A stretch of 64,000 nt of DNA from Ruminococcus sp. (GCA_021199305.1 JAJQIH010000025.1:1-64000), one strand, 5' to 3'; positions 44,891 through 53,446 are shown, numbered from the stretch's first letter. Made by a program: numbers and translations. The notes: a model not told the origin generated them from the letters alone.

Positions 44891-45838
44891 TTATATCAAT
44901 CCTTCTTTGTATGCTGCGTACAGGCAGATGCCATAAGCGTTATCGCAGGAAAAATCAGCTTCGGCAAAATAAGAATTTGAAAATTCTCTTTTAAGCTTAT
45001 CTGCAATAATCTTGTCTGACATTACACCGCCTGCGAAAATAATAGGAATATCGCCGAAGCGCTCAATTTGATAATTTGTCATCAATCGAAGAGCAGTATA
45101 AATATATTCGAGACAAAACGCTGAGATGTCTTCCCTGCTCTCACCGTTTTCATACATTTGCCTGCATTTATTTTCAACGCCTGAAAGTGAGCAATCACCG
45201 TCTATTAGCCTGAGATTTATTTTAAACTGCCTGGTTGAATTCTGAGCCAGCTTTTCAAGCTCCTTGCCGCAAGGAAATTTAAGTCCCAGCATAACGCCTG
45301 TTCTGTCTATAGCTTGTCCCGCCTTTAAATCTCTGGATTTTGAAGCAAGAGAAACTATTATCTCACCGTTTTCATCAAAGCTTACGTGCAGACAGTCGGT
45401 CGTTCCTCCGCTTATATGAAACGCCAAAAACGGTTGACGATTTAAAACTAAATCGAACCGTTTTGCTGAATATGCTGCCGCTAAAATATGACCTGTCTGA
45501 TGAGTGGTCCTTATATATTTGATTTTACTTATGTAAGATAGGCTCTGGGCTGTACCGCTTCCCACCAAAAAGCAAGGCATATAAGATCCGCTTTGACTGG
45601 TAGGAGAAACTGATGCGCAAACTGCGCTTACAGGTTCAGTCTCATTCTGCATCAGTTTTTCAAGAACAATCGGCAGCTGTCTGGTATGATGAAAAACAGC
45701 GTCAGACTGCCTGATCCCACGCTCTCCGCTCTTTACTGGCAAAAGCATTTTCTCACCGTAAAGCTTATTTTTACAAGAATCGTAAAGTGCGGCGGATGTA
45801 GTATAATTGCTGGTATCAATTCCTAAAATCAAAGACAT
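44891..45838 (-). CDS. M22/TsaD-like paralogue of unknown function
   Basis: 315 aa. It has the Kae1/TsaD fold pattern: start LGIDTSNYTTSAAL (where TsaD has E-T-S-C-D-E-T), the metal pair in THQTGHILAA (about residue 112), AFHISGGTTDCLHV and a C-terminal FAGGVMSDKII. Several TsaD catalytic residues are replaced and it is shorter than TsaD, so it is probably not the t6A transferase, for which tsaC here supplies substrate; true tsaD should be elsewhere. It lies between nusB and xseA, close to the place folD takes in Bacillus. Function unknown. Confidence 0.8.
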   Translation of the reverse strand: MSLILGIDTSNYTTSAALYDSCKNKLYGEKMLLPVKSGERGIRQSDAVFHHTRQLPIVLEKLMQNETEPVSAVCASVSPTSQSGSYMPCFLVGSGTAQSLSYISKIKYIRTTHQTGHILAAAYSAKRFDLVLNRQPFLAFHISGGTTDCLHVSFDENGEIIVSLASKSRDLKAGQAIDRTGVMLGLKFPCGKELEKLAQNSTRQFKINLRLIDGDCSLSGVENKCRQMYENGESREDISAFCLEYIYTALRLMTNYQIERFGDIPIIFAGGVMSDKIIADKLKREFSNSYFAEADFSCDNAYGICLYAAYKEGLI

Positions 45839-45840
45839 TT

Positions 45841-46245
45841 TTACAAACTCTCTGCGAAGGAGCCAAACACTCCGTTTACAAACTTTACGTCGCCTTCAAG
45901 TCCGTATTTGTCGACTAGCTTCATAGCTTCAGAAATAGCAACCTTTACGGGAATATTATATCCGTATAAAATTTCCGCAATACCTATGCTCAGAACGGTT
46001 ACGTTGAGCTTTGGTATTCTTGAAACAGCTCTGGTTGTGCTGTAGCTTTGAATGATTTCATTTATATGGTCGTTGTTATTTAATACATCCCAGACAAGCT
46101 TTCTTGTCTTGCTTCCAAGATTTATACACTCAATCTCTCTGGCTGTTTCAAAAAGCTCGTCGAAGTCTTCGTTTAAAAACTTATTTTCAAAAAGCATTAA
46201 AAAAGCAGATTCTCTATATCCTAGCAATTCGTTCATATTTTTCAC
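45841..46245 (-). CDS. nusB: transcription antitermination factor NusB
   Basis: 134 aa, normal size. All-helical with the NusB features RESAFLMLFENKF near the start, RIPKLNVTVLSIGIAEILYG and a C-terminal KYGLEGDVKFVNGVFGSF. Binds boxA RNA with NusE during rRNA transcription. 2 nt before the M22 gene. Confidence 0.92.
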   Translation of the reverse strand: MKNMNELLGYRESAFLMLFENKFLNEDFDELFETAREIECINLGSKTRKLVWDVLNNNDHINEIIQSYSTTRAVSRIPKLNVTVLSIGIAEILYGYNIPVKVAISEAMKLVDKYGLEGDVKFVNGVFGSFAESL

Positions 46246-46250
46246 GTCCT

Positions 46251-46583
46251 TTAGGATATGCAGTCTACAAGCGTTATGCTGACCTTGCTAACGACTGCAC
46301 TTGTCATATCCTGTATTGTCTTTTTTATATTATTTTGCATTGATTCACAAACGGCGGCAACCACACAGCCTCGCTTCATATTTATTGAAGCGAAAACCTC
46401 TATTACTCCGTTTTTAAAGTTTATCTTAACGCAATGCCTTATAAGTCGTGGTGAGATTTTAGAAAGTAGCTTATTTTCCGCAATCGGGACAAGACTGGCT
46501 CCGTCAGTTTCGGAAATTATTTTTTCAACCATAGCCACAAGACTGTCCTTGCTGATGCTGAATGCCGTATTTGAATCAAACAT
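46251..46583 (-). CDS. Asp23/Gls24 family protein (YqhY-like)
   Basis: 110 aa from the ATG at 46583 behind AGGAGG; the upstream in-frame extension covers the promoter. Contains SISKDSLVAMVEKIISETDGASLVP and a central FKNGVIEVFASINMKRGCVVAAVCESMQ, the Asp23 pattern. The Bacillus homologue YqhY, located beside accBC and nusB, influences acetyl-CoA carboxylase activity; accBC are missing here. 5 nt before nusB. Confidence 0.85.
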   Translation of the reverse strand: MFDSNTAFSISKDSLVAMVEKIISETDGASLVPIAENKLLSKISPRLIRHCVKINFKNGVIEVFASINMKRGCVVAAVCESMQNNIKKTIQDMTSAVVSKVSITLVDCIS

Positions 46584-46620
46584 TATAAACCTCCTGAGTC
46601 TGGTTAAACTGCTTGTATTC

Positions 46621-46649
46621 ATTATAGCATTAAAATCCGATAAATACAA
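46621..46649 (-). promoter_or_regulatory. internal SigA promoter for asp23-nusB-...-recN
   Basis: Minus strand TTGTAT (46649-46644), 17-nt spacer ending TGC, TATAAT (46626-46621): an extended -10 promoter filling the 66-nt gap after spoIIIAH. It lets the housekeeping half of the gene train be expressed without the sporulation operon. Confidence 0.8.
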
Positions 46650-47201
46650 CTATTTGACATCAAAAATTCGTATGTTTTCGGATTCTACCTCAACCTCGCT
46701 TAATAAAATGTCTTTGATCTGAGCGATAGAATCAGCGTCTAAATCGCCGCTTTTTACCACTATATTTGCTCCATCCTCATCAAGATAAACTACTGCGTCC
46801 TCAAAGCCTGCGGCTAAAAGCAAGCTTTCTATTGTGCTTTCCTTTTCAATATAATTGCTCACAGCTTCAGCGCTTTTAGCAGCTACAGCCTGTTCCTCTT
46901 CGGTTGAATCTCCGCCATTTAATATACTTTGAAGCGTTTGAACGGCTGTATCTCTTGATTCAAGTCTGTCAAGTCTTGCCTGTTCAAAGTAGTCTACCTC
47001 TTCGTCTTCGCTTTCGTCAGCCGTTTCGCTTACAAACGCTGCTGTGCCATAAGTTTTCGACGAGTTTTCAACAACATCAGTTTCAGAAATTGTATCTGAA
47101 TCTGAAACGACATAGTTTACATAAATTGCCGCTCCTAAAATCAGAGTCAGGCAGGTCAGAATTATCTGCTTCTTTCCAATAATGAAATTAAACTTTTTCA
47201 T
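46650..47201 (-). CDS. spoIIIAH: stage III sporulation protein AH
   Basis: 183 aa. Short cytosolic N-terminus and a membrane helix (~residues 12-30), an acidic linker, then a YscJ/FliF-like ring-building domain at ~100-183 with QTLQSILNGG and LLAAGFEDAVVYLDEDGANIVV. It pairs with SpoIIQ from the forespore to make the mother cell-forespore channel. Last gene of the spoIIIA operon. Confidence 0.93.
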   Translation of the reverse strand: MKKFNFIIGKKQIILTCLTLILGAAIYVNYVVSDSDTISETDVVENSSKTYGTAAFVSETADESEDEEVDYFEQARLDRLESRDTAVQTLQSILNGGDSTEEEQAVAAKSAEAVSNYIEKESTIESLLLAAGFEDAVVYLDEDGANIVVKSGDLDADSIAQIKDILLSEVEVESENIRIFDVK

Positions 47202-47220
47202 AAATATCTATCCTTTCTTG

Positions 47221-47781
47221 CTACCCCTTGACAACGCAAACGCTGCTTGTGGGTATATTCAAAGCGGTGCTTACCGCTCTGTAAACCTTTTCGATTATTT
47301 CGTACCTGTCGCCGCCGCTGCAAACTACAAGCACGCCTGTGACATTTGGTTCAACTATTTTCTTAATAAGCGGCTTCTGGTTTCCGTCCTCGTCGATAAT
47401 TACTACTTTGTTTGTGTAGTCCTCGCTTTGACTATCGTCGCTTTCGTTGCTTTGCGTGTCAAGCTCCTCAGCGTATACATACTCGGTAGTTCCGTCAACA
47501 GTGACGAGTATATCGACCTCCCCTACTCCGTCGATTTTCTTTATAATTGATAAAAGCTCGCTTTGTATTTTGTCCTTGTAGGCTGTGCTTGTGCTGTAAT
47601 AATCGTCAGCAACCGTTTGTGTCTTAACCTCTTTATCGGAAGAATCAAACAGCTCTGACAGTAAAATTAAAATCATTCCCAGCACTCCTACAACAACTAT
47701 TACACAAAGCTTTTTGTTCTTTTTGAATTTCTCCCTTTGACTTGATATAAACGCTTTTAAGTCAATTCTTTTTGATTTCAA
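47221..47781 (-). CDS. spoIIIAG: stage III sporulation protein AG
   Basis: 186 aa. Membrane helix at ~26-44, then an extracytoplasmic ring-building domain with LSIIKKIDGVGEVDILVTVDG, a long acidic insertion (~115-135), and VRP-like VEPNVTGVLVVCSGGDRYEIIEKVYRAVSTAL. Forms the 30-mer ring of the feeding-tube channel. Overlaps spoIIIAF by 20 nt. Confidence 0.94.
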   Translation of the reverse strand: MKSKRIDLKAFISSQREKFKKNKKLCVIVVVGVLGMILILLSELFDSSDKEVKTQTVADDYYSTSTAYKDKIQSELLSIIKKIDGVGEVDILVTVDGTTEYVYAEELDTQSNESDDSQSEDYTNKVVIIDEDGNQKPLIKKIVEPNVTGVLVVCSGGDRYEIIEKVYRAVSTALNIPTSSVCVVKG

Positions 47782-48229
47782 TTTCTATATCCTCTGTTTC
47801 TAAAAGGTCTTTTATTACGTTTTGGATTTCTTTTTCGCTATCATCGCTTGAAACAACTATTTTTTCAATTTCAATATTATTGTATTCATCACTTATTGCT
47901 TTAATGTCAACAGATAAAACATCTATGCCATTTTCTTTGAGCGTCTGCGTAATACTGCTTTCAAGGCTTTCTTTGTAGTCCTCAACTAAAGCATCTGTTA
48001 CCTCTTGTTCGAGGCTTTCAATTTTACTTAAATCTGGTGAATCTACAATATTTAAGTTCAGGCTCAAGCCGTCCTCGAAAAACGGACTTACAACTGAAAT
48101 TATAAAAATCAGTCCGATGATAAATTTCACACACTTTTTGTAGTCGTTGTTCGGAAGCAGATATTCTGTGATTGAAAGGATGATTCCTATTACGCAAAAC
48201 GCTTTGATAATTTCCTTTATAAGCTCCAT
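47762..48229 (-). CDS. spoIIIAF: stage III sporulation protein AF
   Basis: 155 aa. Two N-terminal membrane helices (about 8-24 and 35-50; NNDYKKCVKFIIGLIFIISVVSPFF) and a ring-building C-terminal domain ending DIEIEIKKN. Member of the mother-cell channel complex. 2 nt after spoIIIAE. Confidence 0.93.
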   Translation of the reverse strand: MELIKEIIKAFCVIGIILSITEYLLPNNDYKKCVKFIIGLIFIISVVSPFFEDGLSLNLNIVDSPDLSKIESLEQEVTDALVEDYKESLESSITQTLKENGIDVLSVDIKAISDEYNNIEIEKIVVSSDDSEKEIQNVIKDLLETEDIEIEIKKN

Positions 48230-48231
48230 TG

Positions 48232-49353
48232 CTACACCACGTTCATACTAAGCATCATCATTACGGCAGTTGCAATTATAAATATCAGGGTAAAGCAGGC
48301 CAAAATTCCTAAAATGATTGACAAAACAGAGTTTATTCCGCCTAAAAGACAGGATATATTTTGCTGGCCGAAAAACGTGCTTATTCCCCTGGTTATTGAA
48401 AGGACAGCCTTTAAAATTACAACCGTTACAACAGGTGTAAGAACTGAAAATACGATTGCTATAATTCCGACAATTCCAACGCCTGATTTTATGTAGCTCA
48501 TACTGCTGACTACTGTCTGATAAGCGTCGCTTACAGCTCCGCCGACAACCGGAATAAAGCTTGAAGCGGCAAATTTAATAGCTCTTGTGCCAAGCGTGTC
48601 AGAAGCCTGACCTATAATACCCTGAATTGAAATAACGCCTATAAAAATTGATGAAATAAGTCCTAATATCCACTTTGAAATCGTTTTCAGCGAGCCTGAA
48701 AGATTTATACCCATAAGAGCAGGGTTGATAGCTTCGACGACGGAAACGGCAATTGTAAAGCTCATAAAGGGAACTAGTAGGTTTTCTATAAAAAAGCCTA
48801 TGATTTCGCAAACGGAAAGAATTGTCACATAGTAGGAAATGCCTGAAGATGTGCTGCCGCCTGCTGCTAAAATGCTTGAAAATACAGGAACATAAGAATA
48901 CATAAATACCGTTGCGGCTGTAATTGTTTCGGTTACTATGTTTAAGCAGCGGCTTATTGACGGATATAAAATTCCAACGCTTGCAAGGGATGCAATAACC
49001 GCTAAAATTGAATCCATATCGCCGTTATCCTCAAGCAGACTTTTTGTCATTGTCAGAATAATTATTACTATAAGCATTTCGCCCATCAACGTCAGCGGAT
49101 TTTTTATATTTTGTAGCACAGTATCTCTGATAAGCTCAAGCCAGTAGGTAGCTGACAGCTTGTCAACATTTTCAGGACTATCAAAGGAAATATCGTTTTC
49201 ACTCATAAGGTCTTGAGCATCATCGGGCAGCACCTCTGTCAGCGTTTTATCAGTATCGCTCAGAAACTCGTCAATATCATCTGCATCAGCACTAAGCGTT
49301 GGAACTAAAAATGCTATAAGAAAAACGCAAAGAACAATTTTTAACACCCTCAT
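48232..49353 (-). CDS. spoIIIAE: stage III sporulation protein AE
   Basis: 373 aa. An N-terminal signal-like segment, then an acidic region and at least seven membrane helices; conserved blocks are LLVPFMSFTIAVSVVEAINP and FIPVVGGAVSDAYQTVVSS. Likely the central membrane subunit of the SpoIIIA complex. Confidence 0.95.
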   Translation of the reverse strand: MRVLKIVLCVFLIAFLVPTLSADADDIDEFLSDTDKTLTEVLPDDAQDLMSENDISFDSPENVDKLSATYWLELIRDTVLQNIKNPLTLMGEMLIVIIILTMTKSLLEDNGDMDSILAVIASLASVGILYPSISRCLNIVTETITAATVFMYSYVPVFSSILAAGGSTSSGISYYVTILSVCEIIGFFIENLLVPFMSFTIAVSVVEAINPALMGINLSGSLKTISKWILGLISSIFIGVISIQGIIGQASDTLGTRAIKFAASSFIPVVGGAVSDAYQTVVSSMSYIKSGVGIVGIIAIVFSVLTPVVTVVILKAVLSITRGISTFFGQQNISCLLGGINSVLSIILGILACFTLIFIIATAVMMMLSMNVV

Positions 49354-49355
49354 AT

Positions 49356-49742
49356 TTAACCTAACATCTCGTCAATCAAAGAAATTACCGAGGAATACAG
49401 AGGCATTGCCAGAAGCAGAACGGTAATTCTTCCGAACATTTTAACATTTGAAGCCATTGCGCTTTCGCCGCAGTCTTTGCATAAATCGCTTGACAAGGAA
49501 GTTATAAAGCAAACGCCTATGCTCTTGAACAGAATTTCTGAAAACTCCTTGTCAATGCTGATTTTATTAAGCAGCGACTCAACCGTTTTTGTTATGTCGC
49601 TGACATTGGATACAAGAATTATCATAATCAGTACAGCTACGCTTGCGGTGATTATGAATGAAAATTCGTGAGCTTCCTTTTCAAGCAGCTTGCAAACCGC
49701 ACAAGCTACAATGCTTAAAGCGCAAATTAAAATGATATCCAT
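49356..49742 (-). CDS. spoIIIAD: stage III sporulation protein AD
   Basis: 128 aa, four hydrophobic helices, beginning MDIILICALSIVACAVCKLL. Contains EILFKSIGVCFITSLSSDLCKDCGESAMASNV, the cysteine-bearing family signature. Membrane part of the SpoIIIA complex; 2 nt before spoIIIAE. Confidence 0.94.
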   Translation of the reverse strand: MDIILICALSIVACAVCKLLEKEAHEFSFIITASVAVLIMIILVSNVSDITKTVESLLNKISIDKEFSEILFKSIGVCFITSLSSDLCKDCGESAMASNVKMFGRITVLLLAMPLYSSVISLIDEMLG

Positions 49743-49745
49743 TTA

Positions 49746-49940
49746 TCAAAAACCGAACGAACTCTTAATTGTTTCAAACAGCTCGCTGACCTGATTTATT
49801 ACAAGTATTAAAACTATAACAAGTCCTGCAATTGTTATCATCATTGCCTGCTCGTCCCGTTCGGCTTTTTTAAGCAGGATGTTCAGAATTGATACTATAA
49901 TTCCAACACCCGCTATTTTAAAAATCAAATCAACTTCCAT
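49746..49940 (-). CDS. spoIIIAC: stage III sporulation protein AC
   Basis: 64 aa with two membrane helices: LIFKIAGVGIIVSILNILLKKAERDEQAMM and a second helix, ending in ESSFGF-like residues. The short loop KKAERDEQA is the SpoIIIAC hallmark. 3 nt before spoIIIAD. Confidence 0.94.
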   Translation of the reverse strand: MEVDLIFKIAGVGIIVSILNILLKKAERDEQAMMITIAGLVIVLILVINQVSELFETIKSSFGF

Positions 49941-49950
49941 TTTGCTTCTC

Positions 49951-50364
49951 CTAAATAAGAATAATTGCTAAAAAAGCACCAGACAACACACCAAGAGAGC
50001 TATACAGCTTACATTTAACCGGCGTTTTCTTTTCAAGCTCATTAAGCTTTAGCTTCAAGCGTTCCTCGCAGCCTTCAAACAGCAACAACTGACCGTCAAG
50101 CGGCGTTGTACCAACACTCTTACAAAGATCCGCTATGAGCTTGTTTACTTCTTTATCGTTTATCCTGTCGCAGACTTGCCTTAAATCAGCTACAATTTTG
50201 CTCGAGCGCATTTTGTTGAATTTTAGCGACAGCTTACAGCTTACAAGCTTATCATATAAGCTTCTTATTGTATCAAGCTCTCTTTGCGTTGCAACTGATT
50301 TTTGGCGTCCTAGCAGACAAAGAGTAATAAAAATTAGCAAAACGCCTGTATACTTAATGAACAT
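49951..50364 (-). CDS. spoIIIAB: stage III sporulation protein AB
   Basis: 137 aa, shorter than the ~170 aa of Bacillus SpoIIIAB. An N-terminal helix, a helical cytosolic domain and a C-terminal membrane helix (LSGAFLAIILI) follow the GspF-like layout; the Cys-rich GTTPLDGQLLLFEGCEERL block is recognisable. About 30 residues in the middle appear missing. Overlaps spoIIIAA by 11 nt. Confidence 0.82.
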   Translation of the reverse strand: MFIKYTGVLLIFITLCLLGRQKSVATQRELDTIRSLYDKLVSCKLSLKFNKMRSSKIVADLRQVCDRINDKEVNKLIADLCKSVGTTPLDGQLLLFEGCEERLKLKLNELEKKTPVKCKLYSSLGVLSGAFLAIILI

Positions 50365-51283
50365 TCTTAACGCTCTCTTCCTGGAGGTTTTTTATCTCGC
50401 AAATCTTTTTGTCTTTTGAAAGGCAAATAATTGTATCAAAGAATCGTTTCTTTAGCATCCTTCTGATAAGAGGCTTCTCTGTAGCTTCGTCTACCGACTG
50501 TGCGTGAGTGGTTGCTATCAGCTTGACGCCAGAGTTAAAAAGATATTCAAAGCTTGAAAGCTCTTTCTTTGAGCCTATTTCATCGCAGATTATATATTTC
50601 GGCGACAAAAGCCTTACAGCTCGCACAATACCCTCCTGCTTTGAAACGCCGCTTAAAACGTCTGTAAGCTTGCCGACGTCGTTTTCTATAATACCGTTAT
50701 CGGCGGCAGCAATTTCATTTCTCTCGTCAATTATTGTTACTGAAAACTTGTTTCCAAGCTCTCTTGCAAGGTCTCTTAAAACGGTGGTTTTGCCGCTTGC
50801 AGGCGGACCGCAAATAAGCAGGCTTACAGGCTCTTTGAAGCTGACTGCCTCAAAAATTTTCTTTGAGCAGTATTTTACCTCTCTTGCAATTCTGATGTTT
50901 ATGCCTGTTATATCATTGATTCTTGAAATTTCACCATTGTCGTAAATAAATGAAGAGGAAAAGCCTACCCTGTTTCCGCCCTGAGTTGTAATAAAGCCGC
51001 TTTTAAGCTCCTGTTCAAAGCTATAAAGAGAGTTGTCAAACGAGCGAAGATAGGTGTACTCAATATCATTTTTATAAACCTTGATTGCATTTGCAGTAGA
51101 AAGGGATAAATTTCCGCCATAAGTTACAAAGTATTCGTTGTCCTGCGCTTTTACGGTTAAGTAGTTTCCCACCCGAAGCCTTATTTCGCAGATTTTTTGA
51201 AGATCTGAAAGGGAGAGCTTCTCTATAGCGTTTTTAATTCCGAGCGATAAAAGGTCAAGGGTATAAAGGTATTTGTTGTTCAT
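50354..51283 (-). CDS. spoIIIAA: stage III sporulation protein AA, secretion-type ATPase
   Basis: 309 aa. N-terminal domain with LRVGNYLTVK and then the ATPase: GINIRIAREVKYCSKKIF, Walker A CGPPASGKTTVLRDLAREL near residue 158, Walker B KYIICDEIGSKKEL. It resembles GspE-type secretion ATPases and powers the feeding tube. First gene of the operon, with GAAAGGAG before the ATG. Confidence 0.95.
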   Translation of the reverse strand: MNNKYLYTLDLLSLGIKNAIEKLSLSDLQKICEIRLRVGNYLTVKAQDNEYFVTYGGNLSLSTANAIKVYKNDIEYTYLRSFDNSLYSFEQELKSGFITTQGGNRVGFSSSFIYDNGEISRINDITGINIRIAREVKYCSKKIFEAVSFKEPVSLLICGPPASGKTTVLRDLARELGNKFSVTIIDERNEIAAADNGIIENDVGKLTDVLSGVSKQEGIVRAVRLLSPKYIICDEIGSKKELSSFEYLFNSGVKLIATTHAQSVDEATEKPLIRRMLKKRFFDTIICLSKDKKICEIKNLQEESVKNVH

Positions 51284-51311
51284 AATCGGCTCCTTTCTTT
51301 ACTCCTACAAA

Positions 51312-51340
51312 ATAGTATGTGAATAGTTGTCCGATTATGA
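51312..51340 (-). promoter_or_regulatory. SigE-like promoter of the spoIIIA operon
   Basis: Minus strand TCATAATC (51340-51333), 13 nt, CATACTAT (51319-51312): close to the Bacillus SigE pattern (KMATATTT, 13-15 nt, CATACAAT). Position about 30 nt upstream of the start fits the known SigE control of spoIIIA. Confidence 0.55.
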
Positions 51341-51356
51341 CTGGCGGCTTTATCTG

Positions 51357-51385
51357 TTGACAATTATTAGCTATTCCCGTATAAT
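51357..51385 (+). promoter_or_regulatory. consensus SigA promoter of the GNAT gene
   Basis: TTGACA (51357-51362), 17-nt spacer, TATAAT (51380-51385). Divergent from the SigE-like element 17 bp away. Confidence 0.88.
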
Positions 51386-51419
51386 TAAGGTAGGAATTTT
51401 AAAAAATGGAAGTGTAAAT

Positions 51420-51920
51420 ATGGAAACGAAAATTGTAAAAACAGATGAGGAAATCAAAGACCTGGTAAAAATGGCGGACGGCGTCTGGCACGAAGCGTTC
51501 GCACAGATGATAACAACCGAGCAGATTGACTATATGCTTGAAAAGTTTTTGAGCTTTGACGCTATTAAAGCTTCATTTGAAACAGACTATGAGTATTATT
51601 TTTTGTGCGACGGTGATATGACTGTTGGATTTATTGCAATTTGTCCAAAGAGTGACAATACGCTTTTTCTTTCAAAGCTCTATATTTTAAGCGAGTACAG
51701 AGGAAAGGGTTACCTTGGCTGTACGTTTGATTTCCTTAAAAAGTACGCGGCAAATAAGGAACTGTCAAGCATCTGGCTTACAGTTAACAAGCACAACGGA
51801 CGAGCAATAGCTGCATACAAGAAAATGGGAATGGACATAATAAGAAGTGAAGTTACAGATATAGGCAGCGGCTTTGTTATGGACGATTATGTTTTCGAGC
51901 TTCAGTCCTCAAAATTTTGA
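51420..51920 (+). CDS. GNAT family N-acetyltransferase
   Basis: 166 aa from ATG 51420 behind GGAAGTG; the longer frame would start upstream of the promoter. The acetyl-CoA loop is SEYRGKGYLGCTFDFLKKYA near residue 100, and the C-terminal beta strand pair with NKHNGRAIAAYKKMGMDI. The substrate is not evident; N-terminal ADGVWHEAFAQMITTEQIDYM is shared with RimI/YedL-like small acetyltransferases. Monocistronic, divergent from spoIIIAA. Confidence 0.85.
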   Translation: METKIVKTDEEIKDLVKMADGVWHEAFAQMITTEQIDYMLEKFLSFDAIKASFETDYEYYFLCDGDMTVGFIAICPKSDNTLFLSKLYILSEYRGKGYLGCTFDFLKKYAANKELSSIWLTVNKHNGRAIAAYKKMGMDIIRSEVTDIGSGFVMDDYVFELQSSKF

Positions 51921-51948
51921 AAAATATTGTAAAAAGCACAGAATGTAA

Positions 51949-51978
51949 TTGACCAGATACTTTTGAAAATGATATACT
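51949..51978 (+). promoter_or_regulatory. SigA promoter of pyk
   Basis: TTGACC (51949-51954), 18-nt spacer, TATACT (51973-51978); about 37 nt of leader before the pyk ATG. Confidence 0.75.
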
Positions 51979-52021
51979 AATCTTATGGCAATAGCCTTCA
52001 CAAAATCAAGGAGAACAGCTT

Positions 52022-53446
52022 ATGAGAAAGACCAAAATTGTATGTACTATCGGTCCTGCTACCGATGACGAACAGATTATAAGAGATTTAATGACAAGCG
52101 GTATGAACGTAGCGAGATTTAACTTTTCGCACGGCGATTATGAAACTCACGAAAAGAGATTCAATCAAATCGTAAAAATCAGAGAGGAGCTTAATCTTCC
52201 GATCGCTACAATGCTTGACACCAAAGGCCCTGAAATACGACTTAAAAAGTTTGAAAATGGCAGCGTTGAGGTTTCTGACGGAGATACCTTTACACTGACG
52301 ACTGAGGACGTTCTGGGAACTAAGGAGCGAGGTTCGATTACCTTTGCGAAGCTTCCTGAGGACGTAAGAATCGGTTCGTCGATTTTAATCAACGACGGTG
52401 TTATCGAGCTTAAGGTTATAAAAATTGACGGTACCGAAATAATCTGCGAGGTTATTCACGGAGGAGTTATTTCAGACAACAAGGGCGTAAACGTCCCCGG
52501 AGTTCGTCTTTCAATGCCTTACATCAGCGACAGAGATATGCTCGACTTACAGTTCGGCGCAAAAATGGGCTTTGATTTTATTGCGGCTTCATTCGTCAGA
52601 AGCGGAGCTGACGTTTCTTATCTCAGAAACTTTACTCAGTCGCTGGGTTGGACAACTCCTAAAATCATTGCAAAAATCGAAAATATGGACGGCGTTGCAA
52701 ACATTGATGAAATTTTAGAGGCAGCTGACGGAATAATGGTTGCCAGAGGAGATATGGGAGTTGAAATTCCGTTTGAGCAGATTCCAGCTATCCAGAAGGA
52801 GCTTATAAGCAAGGCTTATAATGCGGGAAAGCAGGTTATAACTGCTACTCAGATGCTTGAATCAATGATTCACAACCCACGGCCGACAAGGGCTGAAATT
52901 ACTGACGTTGCAAACGCTATTTACGACGGAACCTCAGCTATTATGCTAAGCGGCGAAACGGCTGCGGGCGACTTCCCTGTTGAAGCGGTCAAGACTATGG
53001 CTCTTATTGCTGAAACAACTGAGAAGGACATAAACTACTCGCATGACTTCTCCCTAAAAACGTATAATACAAATCTCAGCATTACAAACGCTATTTCTCA
53101 CGCAACTGTAACCACTGCTCACGACTTAAACGCAGGAGCTATTATTGCTTTAACCAAGGGCGGAAGCACAGCAAGAATGGTTTCAAAATATCGTCCTGAC
53201 TGCCCTATTGTAGGACTTACTACAAGTCCTATAACCTGCAGACAGCTTAATATGTCCTGGGGCATATATCCTGGAATAGTTGAAGAGATGTATAATACAG
53301 ACGAGCTTATCGACCACGCTATTGATACTGCTTTAAAGCTTGGATACGTAACTGACGGCGATATAGCGGTTATTACGGGCGGTGTGCCTTTAGGAGTTGC
53401 TGGAACTACAAATCTTCTGAAGGTACAAAAGGTCAAGGAAAGATAA
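52022..53446 (+). CDS. pyk: pyruvate kinase
   Basis: 474 aa. TIM-barrel motifs KIVCTIGPAT, MNVARFNFSHG, MLDTKGPEIR, the catalytic IIAKIENMDGVANIDEI (Lys) and MVARGDMGVEIP, then the C-terminal domain with TKGGSTARMVSKYRP. Transfers phosphate from PEP to ADP. It lacks the extra PEP-utiliser domain found at the C-terminus of Bacillus pyruvate kinase. Strong SD (AAGGAG). Ends in a terminator shared with atpC. Confidence 0.97.
   Translation: MRKTKIVCTIGPATDDEQIIRDLMTSGMNVARFNFSHGDYETHEKRFNQIVKIREELNLPIATMLDTKGPEIRLKKFENGSVEVSDGDTFTLTTEDVLGTKERGSITFAKLPEDVRIGSSILINDGVIELKVIKIDGTEIICEVIHGGVISDNKGVNVPGVRLSMPYISDRDMLDLQFGAKMGFDFIAASFVRSGADVSYLRNFTQSLGWTTPKIIAKIENMDGVANIDEILEAADGIMVARGDMGVEIPFEQIPAIQKELISKAYNAGKQVITATQMLESMIHNPRPTRAEITDVANAIYDGTSAIMLSGETAAGDFPVEAVKTMALIAETTEKDINYSHDFSLKTYNTNLSITNAISHATVTTAHDLNAGAIIALTKGGSTARMVSKYRPDCPIVGLTTSPITCRQLNMSWGIYPGIVEEMYNTDELIDHAIDTALKLGYVTDGDIAVITGGVPLGVAGTTNLLKVQKVKER

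Noticed and set aside
44891..45838. Annotation as TsaD (t6A transferase)
   Set aside because: Shorter, and the N-terminal TsaD motif is replaced; classed as a paralogue instead.
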